From Microglena sp. YARC (Eukaryota; Chlorophyta; Chlorophyceae; Chlamydomonadales; Chlamydomonadaceae): DNA of 64,000 nucleotides. The position numbers and the translations under genes were made by a program. The notes under the pieces are model-generated. The model saw nothing but the letters and a program-made list of their open reading frames with translations. It was not told the origin of the DNA and ran no database searches. The stretch spans positions 7,655,889 to 7,719,888 of the forward strand of contig CM039464.1 of NCBI GenBank assembly GCA_022414725.1, in the 5' to 3' direction. Numbering within the stretch: the stretch's first letter is position 1; every line of letters starts with the position of its first letter. This document shows positions 20,219 through 34,164 of this stretch, piece by piece.

Positions 20219-21961
20219 ATGTCGGTATTATTGCCGCCGAAGGACCCTAACGAGGTGAATTCTTCCAAGAGACCCTTTCTCCTAACCAACCTACGCAAAC
20301 CGATTCACGTCGTAAACAAAACGCGGAGAGACATTTTCTCCAACTTCCGTAACAGCCCATTCAAGGGTTTGTTCCCGGGAAAATACCTAGGCCGCAACCT
20401 GTGCAACCTAAACCTTTTACGCTCTGGTGCTGTAGCTACCCAGCCTGCGCACTCAACCTCGACGACCAGCTGCAGTGCCTGCGCAACCTCGACAACCAGC
20501 TGCAGTGCCTGCGAAACCCCGACTGTTGCAACCTAGGACTCTGTCCTTCAATTCAGTTGAGAGCTTTTGCGAACAGTAGCATGTCCCCTCCAAAAAAGGT
20601 GGTGGTGTCACAAGCAAGTCTAAACAAGTCCGTGCAGCAGAAAAACTTACCTGAGGAACGTACACCAGTAGCTGATGCGGTAACAAGGTGAAGAGGTAAG
20701 AGAGAGGCCACCACGACCACCACCCATTGGTTGGATGAAGGACCCTCACAACCCTGATGGACCCTTGAATTACCAAGATCGCCAAGATGAAAGTGATGCA
20801 GACTCCAAATTGTATTGGGCACCATATGTCACCTTCACCTACGTGGGTAATGAAGAAGGATCGATTAGGCGTGCACAAGATAGGTATTGTCGCATGGGAC
20901 AGTGAACGAGATGCGCTTCTTTTTCGCAAGGGTAGGAAGTCCCCCTATCAGCTCTGCATGGACGACTTGATGGACTATGGAGGAAGGACAGAACAAGGTG
21001 GAAAGCAAATCTTTATTCCGTGCCCGCATATAGTCAAAGTAAGTTTCAGAATGGGTGTTGCTTATGAATTTGGACTGTGAGTATTCCGAGTACATGTTTT
21101 CTTGTATCATTCTATCGTTGGGTTTTGTCAATGCTCCCGATTATGATCGGGAGGACTGTGGGTATGCCGAGTACATGTTTTTCTGTATCAATTCTCTCGT
21201 TGGGTTTGTCAATGCTCCCGACTACGATCGGGAGGACTGTGTGTATTCCGAGTACATGTTTTCTGTATCATTCTCTCGTTGGGTTTGTCAATGCTCTCCG
21301 ATTATGATCGGGAGGACTGTGTGTATTCCGAGTACATGTTTTCTGTATCATTCTCTCGTTGAGTTTGACAATGCTCCCGATTATGATCGGGGACTGTGTG
21401 TATGCCGAGTACATGTTTTCTGAATCATTCGCTCATTGGGGTTTGACAATGCTCCCGACTACGATCGGGAGGACTGTGCGTATTCCGAGTACATGTTTTT
21501 TGAATCATTCGCTCGTTGGGTTTGTCAATGCTCCCGATTTATGATCGGGAGGACTGTGTGTATTCCGAGTACATGTTTTCTGAATCATTCGCGCGTTGGG
21601 TTTGTCAATGGTCCCGATTATGATCAGGAGGACTGTGGGTTTTTTCTCTACATGTGAATCTGAATTTTAATTTGAATCTGAATCTGAATCATTTGCTCTA
21701 CCAACCTATTTGTCTTACGCAGCGTGTACGGTGACGGTTACCGTGGAACTAAAAGTCTACGCGGACGAGCAGGTTTTGGGATGCGGTGTCATGGACGAAT
21801 GGACCAAGGAGCGCCAAGAGCCAATGTACATCGAAGTCGTTGCTGGTGGACCAGCCTTCAATGTTACGGCTACGCACACTCACTGGTTGAGGTTTCGCGG
21901 CGAATGCAGGCCTATGTGTGGGTGCTGATGATTTCTGGTCGACACTCACCCTTGCGGGATC
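20219..21961 (+). pseudogene. Gene X, inverted lower-quality copy, 5' part
   Basis: Inverted copy of gene X (right arm 53,442-55,152). First exon region to 21,038 (..GTCAAA|gtaagt, one extra A), intron 21,039-21,722 with the palindrome array, and exon 21,723-21,961 (after tacgcag) reading VELKVYADEQVLGCGVMDEW. The exon stops at 21,961, where the LTR of element C begins. One-base indels relative to the right arm break the frame (for example attattgcc at the start codon). Confidence 0.7.
21075..21650 (+). repeat. Seven-unit ~79-bp tandem array with palindrome, inside gene X intron
   Basis: Units contain gtattccgagtacatgtttt, a tcattc.ctcgttgggtttgtc segment and the palindrome TCCCGATTATGATCGGGA. 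See 53,757-54,315 for the inverted copy. Confidence 0.9.
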
Positions 21962-24900
21962 TGTCGGAATAACACCGGATGGTGGATAGACGGATGAGGC
22001 TATGGATTCTCAAGGCAATATTTAAAGCGTGGGCTGGACTTAAGTCCAGCCTCCGGTCCACCTAGGAGTTGAGGTTACGGGTTTAGGATTGCAGCTAAGT
22101 CCACGTACACATGTCCGTGGACACGCCACTGTCTGTGAGACTGACCTACCAGTCATCTAACTCTGACACTCCACCTGGTCAGGTGAACAGTAGCAGAAAC
22201 GAACCGGAACCGAAACAAAAATAAAAGCAAGAGCTGAAATCTCCACCTGTTGAGGTAAAGGGAAGAAGAAAAGAGAAACAATGTAGACTCCACCTCAAAA
22301 GGAAAGAATACACAATGTAACCAAAGCTATGCTTTATGAAAGAACCAGAAAAAAATATCATGTGATGGTATCGCACCGCAGGATATATCGTAACACCAAT
22401 CCCAAATAGGCCAGAAAAAATCACAGAATGCCCAGATGGGCCTAAGCAGATGGGCAAGGGCAAAAACCAAGTGTCCAGCATGGTTAAGGATGGCTGGCTC
22501 ACTCCCAGTAGGGGAAAACTCCACCTACTCAAATGTACACCTAGAAGCCCAAAAAGGGATAGGCGTAACAAATCGTTGACCACCTTAAAGCATGTGGCAA
22601 AAGACCCACCAAACCAGAAAAGGAGCAGAATGTAACAAACCAAATAGCACTGAATGCCATGGGAGAGCCAAGAAACCGCACGAAAGCAAACACAGCCAGT
22701 AGTCAAGATCTGCCACCAACGGCACCTCCCACGGTGGGACTAGTAGCAGACCTAAAAGAGCTCAAAACCAAAAGCTACCTCGGGGGCGCTTGTACGTGGG
22801 GGTATCGCCCCACGCTTGCAGTCCACCATGCCCAGCAAAACCATTCAAAAACCAGAACTGCTCAGCCTCCAAAGCCTTGGTGAAGGCGTCAGCCAACTGC
22901 AGGGTGGTATCAACCTTCGCAATCCCAATCCGCCCAGACATGCCCAAATCACGCACATAGTGATGCATGATATCGATGTGCTTGGCACGAGGTACCAAAG
23001 CCACCTCAGCACACAGGAATTTGCCACCGTGGAGTCACACTGAATGGTGACTGGGGGGAGCAAGGGAGGCCCAGGTCGACCCTCAAGTGTTTAAACCACT
23101 GGACATCACGGGCTGTCGCTGCAAGAGCCTGATAATCAGCTTCCCCAGTGGCTAACGGCAGGGGTAATCTGCCGCTTAAGAGGCCCAGTGAACCACCCCA
23201 CCAGATGCCAAAATAGCTATACCAGTTTCGACCTTTCTACCCTCAGGGTCATCACCAAACGAGGCATCTGAGTATGCATGGACAGCAAAATCAGAGCTAT
23301 GGCTATACCTAATGCCAAGGTTGGGATACTTCCGTAGGTAGACCAGAACACGCTGAGCAGCACGCCAGTGTGCCTGAGTAGGTTTGGAGGTGAAACGTGA
23401 AGAGAGCAGACACAGAATATGCAATGTCCGGTTCTCGTGCATGTGGAGAGATAGATCAATGATCCAATCAGTGAGGCATACATGAGGGTTGTTAGGCAAA
23501 GCAGGGCTACCGGCCGCATGCTTGGTAACAGCCCCACTGATCATGGGAACGTGAGGGGACTGCTTGGTCACAATCCCCAAGAGCGATGGGATATCTCTCT
23601 AGCATACCAAATATCTGGTTGTGCTGGCTGATGACAAGAGAAATGCACCGCCCAGCACTGTCAAGGGTGAGGTCACAGTCAATAGACAGGAAAACCTTAG
23701 GAACCCCATCTCAGTGACTGTCCACTTCGCCTTCCGCATGATCGCAACGATCTTTGGCGTACAAAATGAGACAGTGCAGCGCAAGCCAGAAGTCATCAAC
23801 ATAGGTAAGAACCCACGAGACAGTTCCATCAGGTTCAAGGCGGATGAACAAAGCAGGGTCAGCCTGTGCAGGAGTGAAACCTGCAATCCGAAAACTCTAC
23901 GCACCTCCTCGCACCACTTGCGAGGAGATTGCTTCAGCCCATACAGACTCTTGATCAGACAGACCCAACCCCCAGGAACAACAAATCCCTGTGGTTTGCT
24001 CCATGTTAAAGCTCTTCCTCCAAAACCCCATTCAGAACGCAGTCTTGATATCAAGCTGCCTAGCAAACATCTTTGTTGTGGACCATGCCTGCAAGCAAGG
24101 TCCTCAAGGGTGGACTTTGAAGTCACAGGAGCAAAGGTCAGATCATAATCGAAGCCCAGCCCGCTGCAAGAACCCCTTAGCAACTACCCGAGCTTTCTGC
24201 CTCACTACTACCCATTATCACCGTGCTTGAAGGAAAAACACCACCGATTTCTTGATCGGAACCACTCCAAGTGGAAGCTTGACGAGCTGCCAAGTCCCGT
24301 GCGCATGCAGGCTCTCCATTTCATCTCTCATGGCAAGGAGCCAGCCATCCCTGTGGGGAAAATTGGAACTGATCCATGGCCTGTGTGTAAGAAAGAATCG
24401 GAGGAGATAGAAATGTATGCAGGCAAGGTGAGTCCTGGAGCCTTCTGACACAGGTTCAGGGGTAATCTCCACCTGAAACCGAGCCAGAAGCTGAGGTTGC
24501 ACTAAGAAATAGGGGGTGTTTGACAAGGGGCAGAAGTAGGGGACAGGATAACACTGCAGGATCAGGAGGGGTGGGTATCGCACCAGCTCTCCGACAGGTG
24601 AAACAGGCAGTTACAAGGCAAATCAGGGATATTACTCGTAGGTGACCGGGGGGGTGTAACCAGCCAGTCATCTTCAGGAGCCTGGCCTGCTTGCCTGCGA
24701 CTGCGAGTACCCTAGATACAGGGGGGGGTCAAAGAATCTTTGCTGTGATGAAATAGGCTTGATAGGTGCAGCCAAGGCTACCCTATTCCAAGCCGGGGAG
24801 TCTGGGACAACAGGCGCTAGGCCTCCTGATTGTCCAGTCCCTAAAGGGAGTCACACATACTCCTACACCAGTTACCCAACCCCAACGGGGGCAACCGGTG

Positions 24901-26435
24901 GCTCGGTGGTGTGACAAAAATCTCAGTCCCCGCTGCGGCCGTGTCCTCGGCTACCCCCCTTGCTCCGAAGCGCGACTATCGTGAAGCACGTGGGGTAGTC
25001 ATGTAAGGAGGCCATCGTGCGGGTCCGCGGTAGGCTCAGGGGGATGCCATCTGGATTGTACCTGCGACCCCGACTCGGATAGTTCCAATACCACCACCAA
25101 TCTCCTAAGGACGCGAACTAGGGAAAGGACCGGGTGTCCACAGGAGGTTCCATAAAGGAGGAGAAACAAAGCCAAAATCAACCCCCCCCACGACTCACTA
25201 CTGTGGGGCACACGGCAGGCGCCTGGTTCGACTGCGAAGTTGCATATGGAAACCAGGACCAGACTCAGAGTCCCCGAGTTGCGAAAGCCCTGAGTCAGTC
25301 CCCTGCCGCAGTCCCCCCAGGCGAGTCAGATGGAGTTGATGACGTCACCACCTCGGGCCAAAACCGTTGACAGCGGCTGTCGGGACCGTCAAGTGAGAAA
25401 TCACCGTCGAAGGGGTCCTGCCCAGGAACGGGGGCCGGGCCAGCCCCATACCAGTCAACGTCACGTGACTCTATGATCCTATGCGAATCTGGCAGCCACA
25501 ACTGCCAAGCCTTACTCACAGGCGCATACTCCGATCATTTCCCCCTAAGAGCGCGACCCGTTTAGCTTCCCCTTTGCGCGACGTCTGTTGTCGAGTAGCT
25601 TTAACGTACCAGTTCACCAAAAGATCCGAAGGAGAGAGACATCAGGGACACAACCAAAAAAAACCGGCTCATAAGGAGTCTAACCGGTCGAGGGTCGGAG
25701 TGCGTTGCGAACGTATGAAAGCAGCAGCGAAAGGCAAAGGGCCAGAAGCCATTGAGTCATTTTACTGTCTAAGGAGCATTGTGCGGCCGTAGCAGCCACC
25801 AACAATTCATCCCCGCGCTTCCGCGTTGCGTTCTGCTGTGGGCAATACACACTACTAACTCGTGTCGAGCTCTGACGCGACTTACAAGGAAGTCTTCTAC
25901 CCTGCTTGTGCAAGAACTCTTTTGGCGCCTGACAGGATCGCAGAACCCTAGAACTACCTCCCGACTAGAAAGCCATCACAGGCTTGGGAGAGTGTTTGGA
26001 CTATCCAAAACGCGCTGTCGCCCTTAGTAACTCATCGCAAACGACGGCCTGCCAATTACTGTAATCATCGACATGGACCAAAGGTAGTACTCACTCTAAG
26101 GCCTTCTGGTCTTGAATGGTCCATGAGATCCACATGAGACAATCTCAAGGGGTGAGTGAGTCTTCCTCCTAGGTCAATGGTATGGCCACGTTTGGCCTTA
26201 CCCACGAGGCACAGGCGTCACAGGATTTCCTTGAATTTGCGAAGTTGCTGATTGGATGATCGACATATACCTATTAACCAAAGTTCCTTGAATGAGTTGT
26301 GACATAGCGGGAAGCCTGGGTGGCCGAACCGTTTTATGCCATAATTCATATGGGGGAACATGGGTGGTAGCTGACATCTAGGTCAACACAAAGCAAGGAA
26401 GGAATCTCACCCAAACAGCATCAAACTGATAAACC
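21962..26435 (-). mobile_element. Copia element C, inverted copy truncated by the gap
   Basis: 3' LTR at 21,962-22,168 (207 bp, minus orientation). The same flank (ggatc) as the right copy shows the same insertion event. From the LTR the sequence follows C pol backwards to a point matching right-arm 49,019, where the N gap starts. Frames are broken many times (pieces at 23,176-23,580 and 23,599-24,183 among others), with insertions and deletions increasing towards the gap. The noise looks like unpolished long-read sequence. Confidence 0.85.
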
Positions 26436-27435
26436 NNNNNNNNNNNNNNNNNNNNNNNNNNNNNNNNNNNNNNNNNNNNNNNNNNNNNNNNNNNNNNNNN
26501 NNNNNNNNNNNNNNNNNNNNNNNNNNNNNNNNNNNNNNNNNNNNNNNNNNNNNNNNNNNNNNNNNNNNNNNNNNNNNNNNNNNNNNNNNNNNNNNNNNNN
26601 NNNNNNNNNNNNNNNNNNNNNNNNNNNNNNNNNNNNNNNNNNNNNNNNNNNNNNNNNNNNNNNNNNNNNNNNNNNNNNNNNNNNNNNNNNNNNNNNNNNN
26701 NNNNNNNNNNNNNNNNNNNNNNNNNNNNNNNNNNNNNNNNNNNNNNNNNNNNNNNNNNNNNNNNNNNNNNNNNNNNNNNNNNNNNNNNNNNNNNNNNNNN
26801 NNNNNNNNNNNNNNNNNNNNNNNNNNNNNNNNNNNNNNNNNNNNNNNNNNNNNNNNNNNNNNNNNNNNNNNNNNNNNNNNNNNNNNNNNNNNNNNNNNNN
26901 NNNNNNNNNNNNNNNNNNNNNNNNNNNNNNNNNNNNNNNNNNNNNNNNNNNNNNNNNNNNNNNNNNNNNNNNNNNNNNNNNNNNNNNNNNNNNNNNNNNN
27001 NNNNNNNNNNNNNNNNNNNNNNNNNNNNNNNNNNNNNNNNNNNNNNNNNNNNNNNNNNNNNNNNNNNNNNNNNNNNNNNNNNNNNNNNNNNNNNNNNNNN
27101 NNNNNNNNNNNNNNNNNNNNNNNNNNNNNNNNNNNNNNNNNNNNNNNNNNNNNNNNNNNNNNNNNNNNNNNNNNNNNNNNNNNNNNNNNNNNNNNNNNNN
27201 NNNNNNNNNNNNNNNNNNNNNNNNNNNNNNNNNNNNNNNNNNNNNNNNNNNNNNNNNNNNNNNNNNNNNNNNNNNNNNNNNNNNNNNNNNNNNNNNNNNN
27301 NNNNNNNNNNNNNNNNNNNNNNNNNNNNNNNNNNNNNNNNNNNNNNNNNNNNNNNNNNNNNNNNNNNNNNNNNNNNNNNNNNNNNNNNNNNNNNNNNNNN
27401 NNNNNNNNNNNNNNNNNNNNNNNNNNNNNNNNNNN
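26436..27435. other. Assembly gap of 1,000 N
   Basis: Exactly 1,000 N, a conventional unknown-size gap. An uninterrupted X-encoded frame across it is meaningless. Confidence 1.
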
Positions 27436-30400
27436 TGAGCACGAAAAACCGACAGGTTAAGAGTAGCAATAACTCACAGCAAAAGAAATATCAGTCGACA
27501 GGCCTTGACTGAGGTCCCCCTGGTTTTGCAGGATTAAGCAACGGCTCATCACAGCAAACCCCACAAGAGAGAACACGACACCAACTCGGTACTGCCATTA
27601 GAGGCCACCTCCACAGGCTCTCAGAGCAGGCAGTACAGTACACCTTGGCCCATGGGGGAGAAACAGAAAACTTGCCTGGCTTAGAAGCAGAGCAATAAGA
27701 CCATACTTGTCCACCAGCCTTAAACAACTGAGATGGAAACCGTGTTGGAGACAGAGCTTGATCTGAAATGAACACACCTGCCCGTCAGAGTCAAGTGTAA
27801 GAGCCCATGATCCAATTAAGAGAGCGAATGACAAGGACACCCATCTCCTGATTCCCACCCAGCTCTTCCATACTAAATTGAGCAGCTAAGGCATAAAAGG
27901 TGCAAACTCACTTGAAAAAGCACAGATAAAAATCATCCACATAGGTCAGGACCATAAGACTTCCACCCACCTATTAGAAATCTTTCCTGAAAAAATACAG
28001 AGCAGTTCAGCCTTGCACCATGTTTAAAACCAGGTGTGCAACCAAAACCAGCTTCACATCCCTGCCTCCAAGCTCTGGTGTCCTGCCTCTCAAACCACTC
28101 GATAAAAGGGGATTTTAGCAGTGCACACAAGCCGTCGAAACCTGATCTTTTACCTTCCCACCAAGAGCAAAGGACCAAGTTCATGAAAGCCCTCAGCTGG
28201 TACCAAAGAACCAGGTCCAGACCCCAGTCTAGCTTGCATTTCAAAGAATGCAGTTTGTGATGCCAGCTTGCCTCCACAAACATTTTCCTATGATCTGATG
28301 GCAGCAAGAAGGAGCAAGCACACGAAGACCTGCTTGTAGAGGAGACCGGGGCATATACATCATTGGTAGTCCAGCCCAGAGACGTTATATCAGAAAACCT
28401 CTAACCAACAAACGAGCTTATTATATACGAGCCATCACCCACTTCTTTGACAAAACAACATCTGCCAATAGAATCATCTGCCCTAGGAGGCTGGGGGGGG
28501 ACGTGAGTACCCAAGTACCATGAGCATGTGAGTAGGGCCATTTCCATCCTTCATAGCCTGCAGCCAGAATCCCTTCAGGCGTGTGGAAAGAGGAACATTG
28601 CAGCTTTATAAGACAGTCAAGTAGTGTTAAGGAAATAAAAAGCCCACCACGCTACAAGCAGTTTGTACTTGTACATGAGCAGCGGGATTATCAGCATAAT
28701 CAGCAGTAACCCGTAATAAAACCCCCAGCGCAGCACAATGCCTGGTTTGAACAGGTCGGCCTCCTTTGCCTCCAAATCTCGAAGCCTGGGTTGATGGGAA
28801 ACACCCCAGCCATACGCCAGGTATCAGACCCGGGACCAGTGTTCAGTCACACTCACATAAATCTGTGATGACGGCCAACCATCGTCGTCATGAAACTGTC
28901 CGTGTAAACCACCAGAGACAGCACAAGGGCGAAGTGATCAACAACCCCCGCAAGCTATCCAACAGGTGACGCGGCGTGGCGGAACGTGCGCATGCTAGCT
29001 GGACCTATTACTAGGATGTCCAGGCTTAATGAGACACTGTGAGACGCTTGACATGTGCCTAAATCCTACGACTTCACGACGACAACGTTGTGCGCAGAGG
29101 ACAGGTAACAAAGCCCAGACCGCGACCCCTGCCAAGTAAGATCCGAAACTAACACTTAGAAGGCTTGAAAGGTAAACATCAGTAACCTCCCCCCTTGGCT
29201 TGCTCCCAATGCCGTCCGCCGCTCTACGCGATACCTAAGCACCATTCAGTCTGTGGTCCTGGGACCATTGTGCATGATGGTGCGCGCCAAGTTGACCAGT
29301 TAGCAAGGCGGTCAAACAATTAGGCGTTATCGTAAAAGCACGGCACAGGACTAAATTGGTCCATCGAAAAGTGTAGAAGTAAGTCAAAAAGCACATTATG
29401 ATGTGCACAGTTGATAGTATGAAAGTGGCAAGTGGAGTGCTAGAAGAAGAAGGATAACTCGAGATATGGCATCTCAAAGGGACGTTAGCCCTAGGGATAC
29501 AGTTCATGAACTGTAACCTGTCTCATAAGCAAAGAGAGCTACACACGACTCTCTACCACGCTTGGCGCAACTTAGACGAACCCAAGAACCTCATAAAATT
29601 ACACCCGCTTACTCACATGAGATGTTGAAGAACCAAAGAAATACCATAACGTCACGGCGTATCTACCAGAAAATTACACGGCCGCTTTCGTCTAGCTTAT
29701 TTGCGTTTCCCATTGACTACATAACATAGCAAAAGGGAGAGCCGAAACAGCGTCAATACGACTAGTACATCAGATACGAACCCCAAAGAAAACAACATAA
29801 GGATCAAAGAGTCTTACTCGTGCAACCATATCGATAGGCAGCCGAGTTCGCAAGTAGTGTAACAATAACAAGCGAGGAAAGTCTCACGTTCTAGTGCTTG
29901 TTCTCCAAAGCCCCTGGGTAGACAGAAAAAAAATCAAAAACAACACTAAACAGAAAAAAAAAAAAATATAACAAAGGATGACAAACTAGAAGTTTTGAAA
30001 TGACAGATTAACTAATAACATAAAACAAAGATAATAGTATAACTGGCACGTGTGAACTTAAGGCAAGTCACAACACAAGCGCCGGCGGCAACCTCTTATC
30101 ACTAGCGCTACCGCGTACCGTGTCATTGTGCTCACTCCAAGGTAGGGCATCCTAAAAGCTCGTAAATGACACCCGAGTATATTTATGGTTTTTAAGGAAA
30201 TGGTGTAATAGCACAGGTGAATATCCCGCATCGGTAGACTATTAACTCCGCTGGTTGTTAGTGTCCCCACACATAGAACGCTGAAATAGACTTGTCAGAG
30301 CCATCTCTCATTCATAATTAAGTTTTTTAGCTTACCTCAGTCCATTAGTGGGGCTATCAGTAGTTCCCACTGAGCTTAGCAAAAGCTTCGATCCAAGCTG

Positions 30401-33400
30401 AACGATGATTTACAGCGTAATGTTGTCATGAAGGATCCCCATTTCGTACCGGTTCCACAGTTTGCCATTCTGCTGAGGCAGAAGGGATAATGCCAATAAC
30501 AATTACGTGCCCTCGTCGCCCAGAACCAACAAATAAGAAAGCAATAGATTTCAAACCAATCCTCGAACCACTTCTTATAAATGATAGTGTTTAGGCCCTG
30601 TCAGACCTAAGACACTTGAAACCAAAACCATGTAGCGTAGTCATCCATCTGAGGATGGTAGGTTTGAACTGCTAAGTCTAAGGCAGCTTTCAGTCCTGGT
30701 CCTCAAGCACAAACCTCAGCATAAGCCAGAGTGCTTGGCGGTCAGCTGAGACACAGAAACATAAAAACTCCCCACGCAAGCCCCCTAATATGAAAGTGGT
30801 CCATGATGTCCAAATGGAGGGCGTTGTAATGTAATGTGCTGACTTAGTGTTGCTTGCTTTAGGAATAGGGAATAAACCGTTTGCCTTAGCCTTTTGACAA
30901 GCATCACATGATCATAGCCAGCCTTCTCCACTTGCTTGAGAGTGAGGGCAAAGTTTCCGAACCATACCTCTCCTGACAAGGTGTGGTGCAGGCAATCATA
31001 GCCAGGGGTGCACCCAGCGGCCTATGCCACAACCATTCAGCATTCGGTAGTGACACAACTCCACCATCCTCATCAACATAAGTGCAAAAGCTGGATAATT
31101 ATCAGCACCATTCTAAACCCCGTGTTGACAAGGCCTAACATGGCAAATCTTGTACACACCATCACTGGAGGCAAGGAAGGACCAGAGAACATAAGACCCT
31201 GAGCGTGGCAGTACAACTAAAGACTATCAAAAGAAATCTTGCAGTTGTGAGCATGAGCAACAGGCATTTGACTGACATGAGGTTCACCGGACTCAGTGAG
31301 GGATGTAGAGAGAACATTGTGGTTAAAGTGATTGGTGTTGGTAACAATCACTAATAACACAATAGAACCCTGACCCACAGACCGTTGAACCACACCATCA
31401 CAATTAACTGCTGGCCCAGTCTCAGAAGCATTAAACCACAGTGAACAAAGATTTATCACCTGTGGATTGACATCCAGCTTCCAGAATCAACATGCCAGAC
31501 ACCCTCAGACAGGCTCGGGCTACAGACATTCGAGAATTTCGAAGTGCAAGATAAAAGGACAGAGCTTACCTCCTATGTCTTGTTCAAAGCATACCCATCA
31601 ATCTGAGCCTGCAAGGAGGCAGCTGCCTCGGAGTAAGCACACCTGGAAGGGCCAGGGCCTGGGCACCGGAGCAGTAGCCGGTGTACCAGCCTGGTCCTTC
31701 GCAGGTGTGGATGCTTCGTGAAACAGCGGTCCTCCGAGTGGGTCGTTTTGCCTGAGCATGGGCCCCAAGTGCAATCCAGACGCCTCTTGTGGGAACCGGA
31801 ACCCTGAGAACCAGATCCCTGCCCACGCTGAAAATGCAGCATTAGCAGGAACCTGGGAGAGTCCCGGAACCAACCAGGATGCCTGGAATCGGACCTGGGG
31901 AGGCAATGTTCAAGATATCTAGCGACCTATATGCCTCTAGACAAGACCAGTACTCGACAGTCTGACGATTCCTAAACATCATCATATTGGATTCCAGCAG
32001 CGATTCGAACCGGATCAAGCGGATACCATTTACAATGGTTTCCATGGCATGTTGCGCTGAGTGACAGGATGTCCAGCACTTCGGAGGTCAGTGCACAGAC
32101 TTCGAACCGTGCGAAAGAAAATCATCTACCGACTCAGAAGGCCCATGTGCCGCACTATGAAGCTCGAGACGCATGAGAGGGACTCTAGAGGCAAGGGCAT
32201 CGGACTGCGTCTTCCGGATATCCAAAAGGATATCCCGAGGAGTGGCGAAGTCCTGATACCACCTTGACCATATCATCCTCCATGGACGCAAGCATCATAG
32301 TCAAGCACATGAACTCCTGACGTTCAAGAGGCAGTGCACTGAAACCCAACAGTGCAGGATCAAACCGAGACTCACCATGAAGGGGGGAATGAGACCCAGC
32401 TCCAACCGCAGAAGGCACTGGAGCCAAGGACCTACGAATCGCTATGAAGTACTCTGCAGCAAGACGGAGCGTCAAAAGCGCGCTGGTCATCTAGATTCCT
32501 AATCACAGGAACGGACCTCGCAACACTCAAGACAAGCTCGAAATCTGGACTAAACAGGGACACAGAGGAAGCAGGCACTTGCACAAACTGATGGCCACGC
32601 ATTTCGTGTTCAGCACGCCTCGTTCCAATAAGGGGAACATCACGAGCAGGGGGATAGAGGATCCCTGAAGGAACTGGACCAAGAAAAGAACGACACCTGG
32701 TACCTCAAGTTTCAGAGAAAGCCAGTACTCGGCGATGCTCAGTTTCACACTAACATTCGCCATTGTAGCTTGCATATCCATCTGACCGTACAAAGAGCGG
32801 CTCAAGGACTCACCATCCCGTCGATCCTCGTTGATCAGGCGGTAGTCCCGCCAAGGTCAAAAGCGGAGGAGATCCGCCAGTGAGCAGATGCTCCCATGCC
32901 TCACATGACCGCGTATGCAGCATAGGAGGAGGGCCAGGAGCAGGAGGCAGCTCCACCGGCGGAGGCGGAGGAGGTTCCAGGAAAAGCACCAGCAGCAGAT
33001 GTGGCGGGCAGAAGAACCAGCAGCTTCGCGAGAGCGAGTGTGGTAACCAGGGAGGCCACGCTCCATGGGGGCAGATGTAGTGGTGAAGGAAGAAGAGCCC
33101 TTAAGCAAAGCGGGCTTAGCCACTTCCTGGTGAACCGGGAGGAAAGACTCAAGGGGAGGCGCAGACGAAGGCACAGGCTGGTACACAGGTGAAAGCTCCC
33201 GCTTAGGCAACTGTCATGAGCAGACTCATACACCGGCGAAACAGCAGAAGTCTCGAAGACACGAGTGGCAGCAGCAGATGGAGTCACTCCACCGAAGTCA
33301 GCACTCGTAGCGCTCTTCAAGTCATCCTCATCATCAGGACTATCAGAGTAGTCTCATCATAATTGAAAGGGACGCAACGAGGATGTAGGAATTCCTCTGT

Positions 33401-33770
33401 ACCATTGATGATCTGTGTCTGTACACAACACAGTTTCATCAGGACATCCTCAACATCAGAGGAAAGGCGTCGAACAATAGGAGAACGAACCGCAAAGTTG
33501 GGCGGATTGATCGGCGGGTTACTTCCCTGATGGCGGAAGGATCCTCCTCTCCGGCAGCAGAGGCCGCTGGCGCGCAGTCGTCTAGCCAATCCAGAGGAAC
33601 CTTCACCTCCGTTGGGAGGATTCGGTCGCAGCCATTGCTCACAATGACGCTGCGGATCCCACGAGCCCATGAAACACCATTAAGTTTGGTATAGCTTCAC
33701 AAAGCCGGCAGCAGGCCCTCGCGGAAGTTGCATTATTAAAGCAGTGGTAGCAATGCAGAGCCCAATAACC
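27436..33770 (-). mobile_element. Copia element B3, very noisy copy
   Basis: From 33,770 downwards the order is gag (33,735 to about 31,575), TAG, protease, integrase, RT, and the gap is reached within the RT-RNase H region. It aligns by eye along its whole length with B2 (35,100-40,436). Short insertions are scattered every few bases in 27,436-30,600 and become rare above 33,000. No long pol frame survives. The gag start (MGSWDPQ frame/VIVSNGCDRILP) and the end IDGYALNKT-TAG are recognisable. The error pattern is unlike a normal ageing element, where substitutions dominate. Confidence 0.8.
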
Positions 33771-34164
33771 TATCAGCTTTGTAATCACTCCGGTAGAGTG
33801 GACAGTAGATTAAAGCAGCGAACAGACGCACCAATCTATACACGGAGACAAGGATAACGTTACAAGCAAGGACGGACACTAAAGGACACCAGCGGTGGGC
33901 GAAGTGGATGCCTGGTAACCTGAATAGACCCTAAGCCAGGATCTTGTCAACCTGACACCGTACATACTGGACGTGTCAGGGAGAGACCGGTAAGACCGGA
34001 GAGACAGGCAGCCAATAGGAAGCTGACACTGAGTCACTAAAGGATGACTCAGTTCTACGGGAAGCTGTCACTATGGAAGCTGTCAGGGCCGATAGTTCTA
34101 AGGGAGTACATAAGTAGTCACCAAGTCATAAAACGCGTGAGAGCACCGCTATAACATGCTGATA
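33771..34164 (-). repeat. LTR shared by B3 and B2
   Basis: TATCAGC at 33,771 and GCTGATA ending at 34,164. It serves as 5' LTR of B3 and 3' LTR of B2, giving LTR-internal-LTR-internal. Tandem copia elements sharing an LTR arise by unequal recombination between LTRs, or by assembly collapse. Confidence 0.85.

Larger units (their letters stand above)
11367..26435. repeat. Arm of large inverted duplication, pairs with 49,019-64,000
   Basis: Order and content mirror the right side: end of B, block D, gene X/C junction, C pol. The arm is 15,069 bp against 14,982 bp on the right, so it carries net extra bases. Insertion sites and target duplications of B and C are the same in both arms. Confidence 0.9.

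Noticed and set aside
21055..21657. Repeated frames (VNAPDYDREDCVYSEYMF) as a repeat protein
   Set aside because: They are translations of the 79-bp intronic array; frame changes between units and splice sites show it is an intron.
26378..27469. 363-codon frame on the minus strand
   Set aside because: It consists of the 1,000-N gap.
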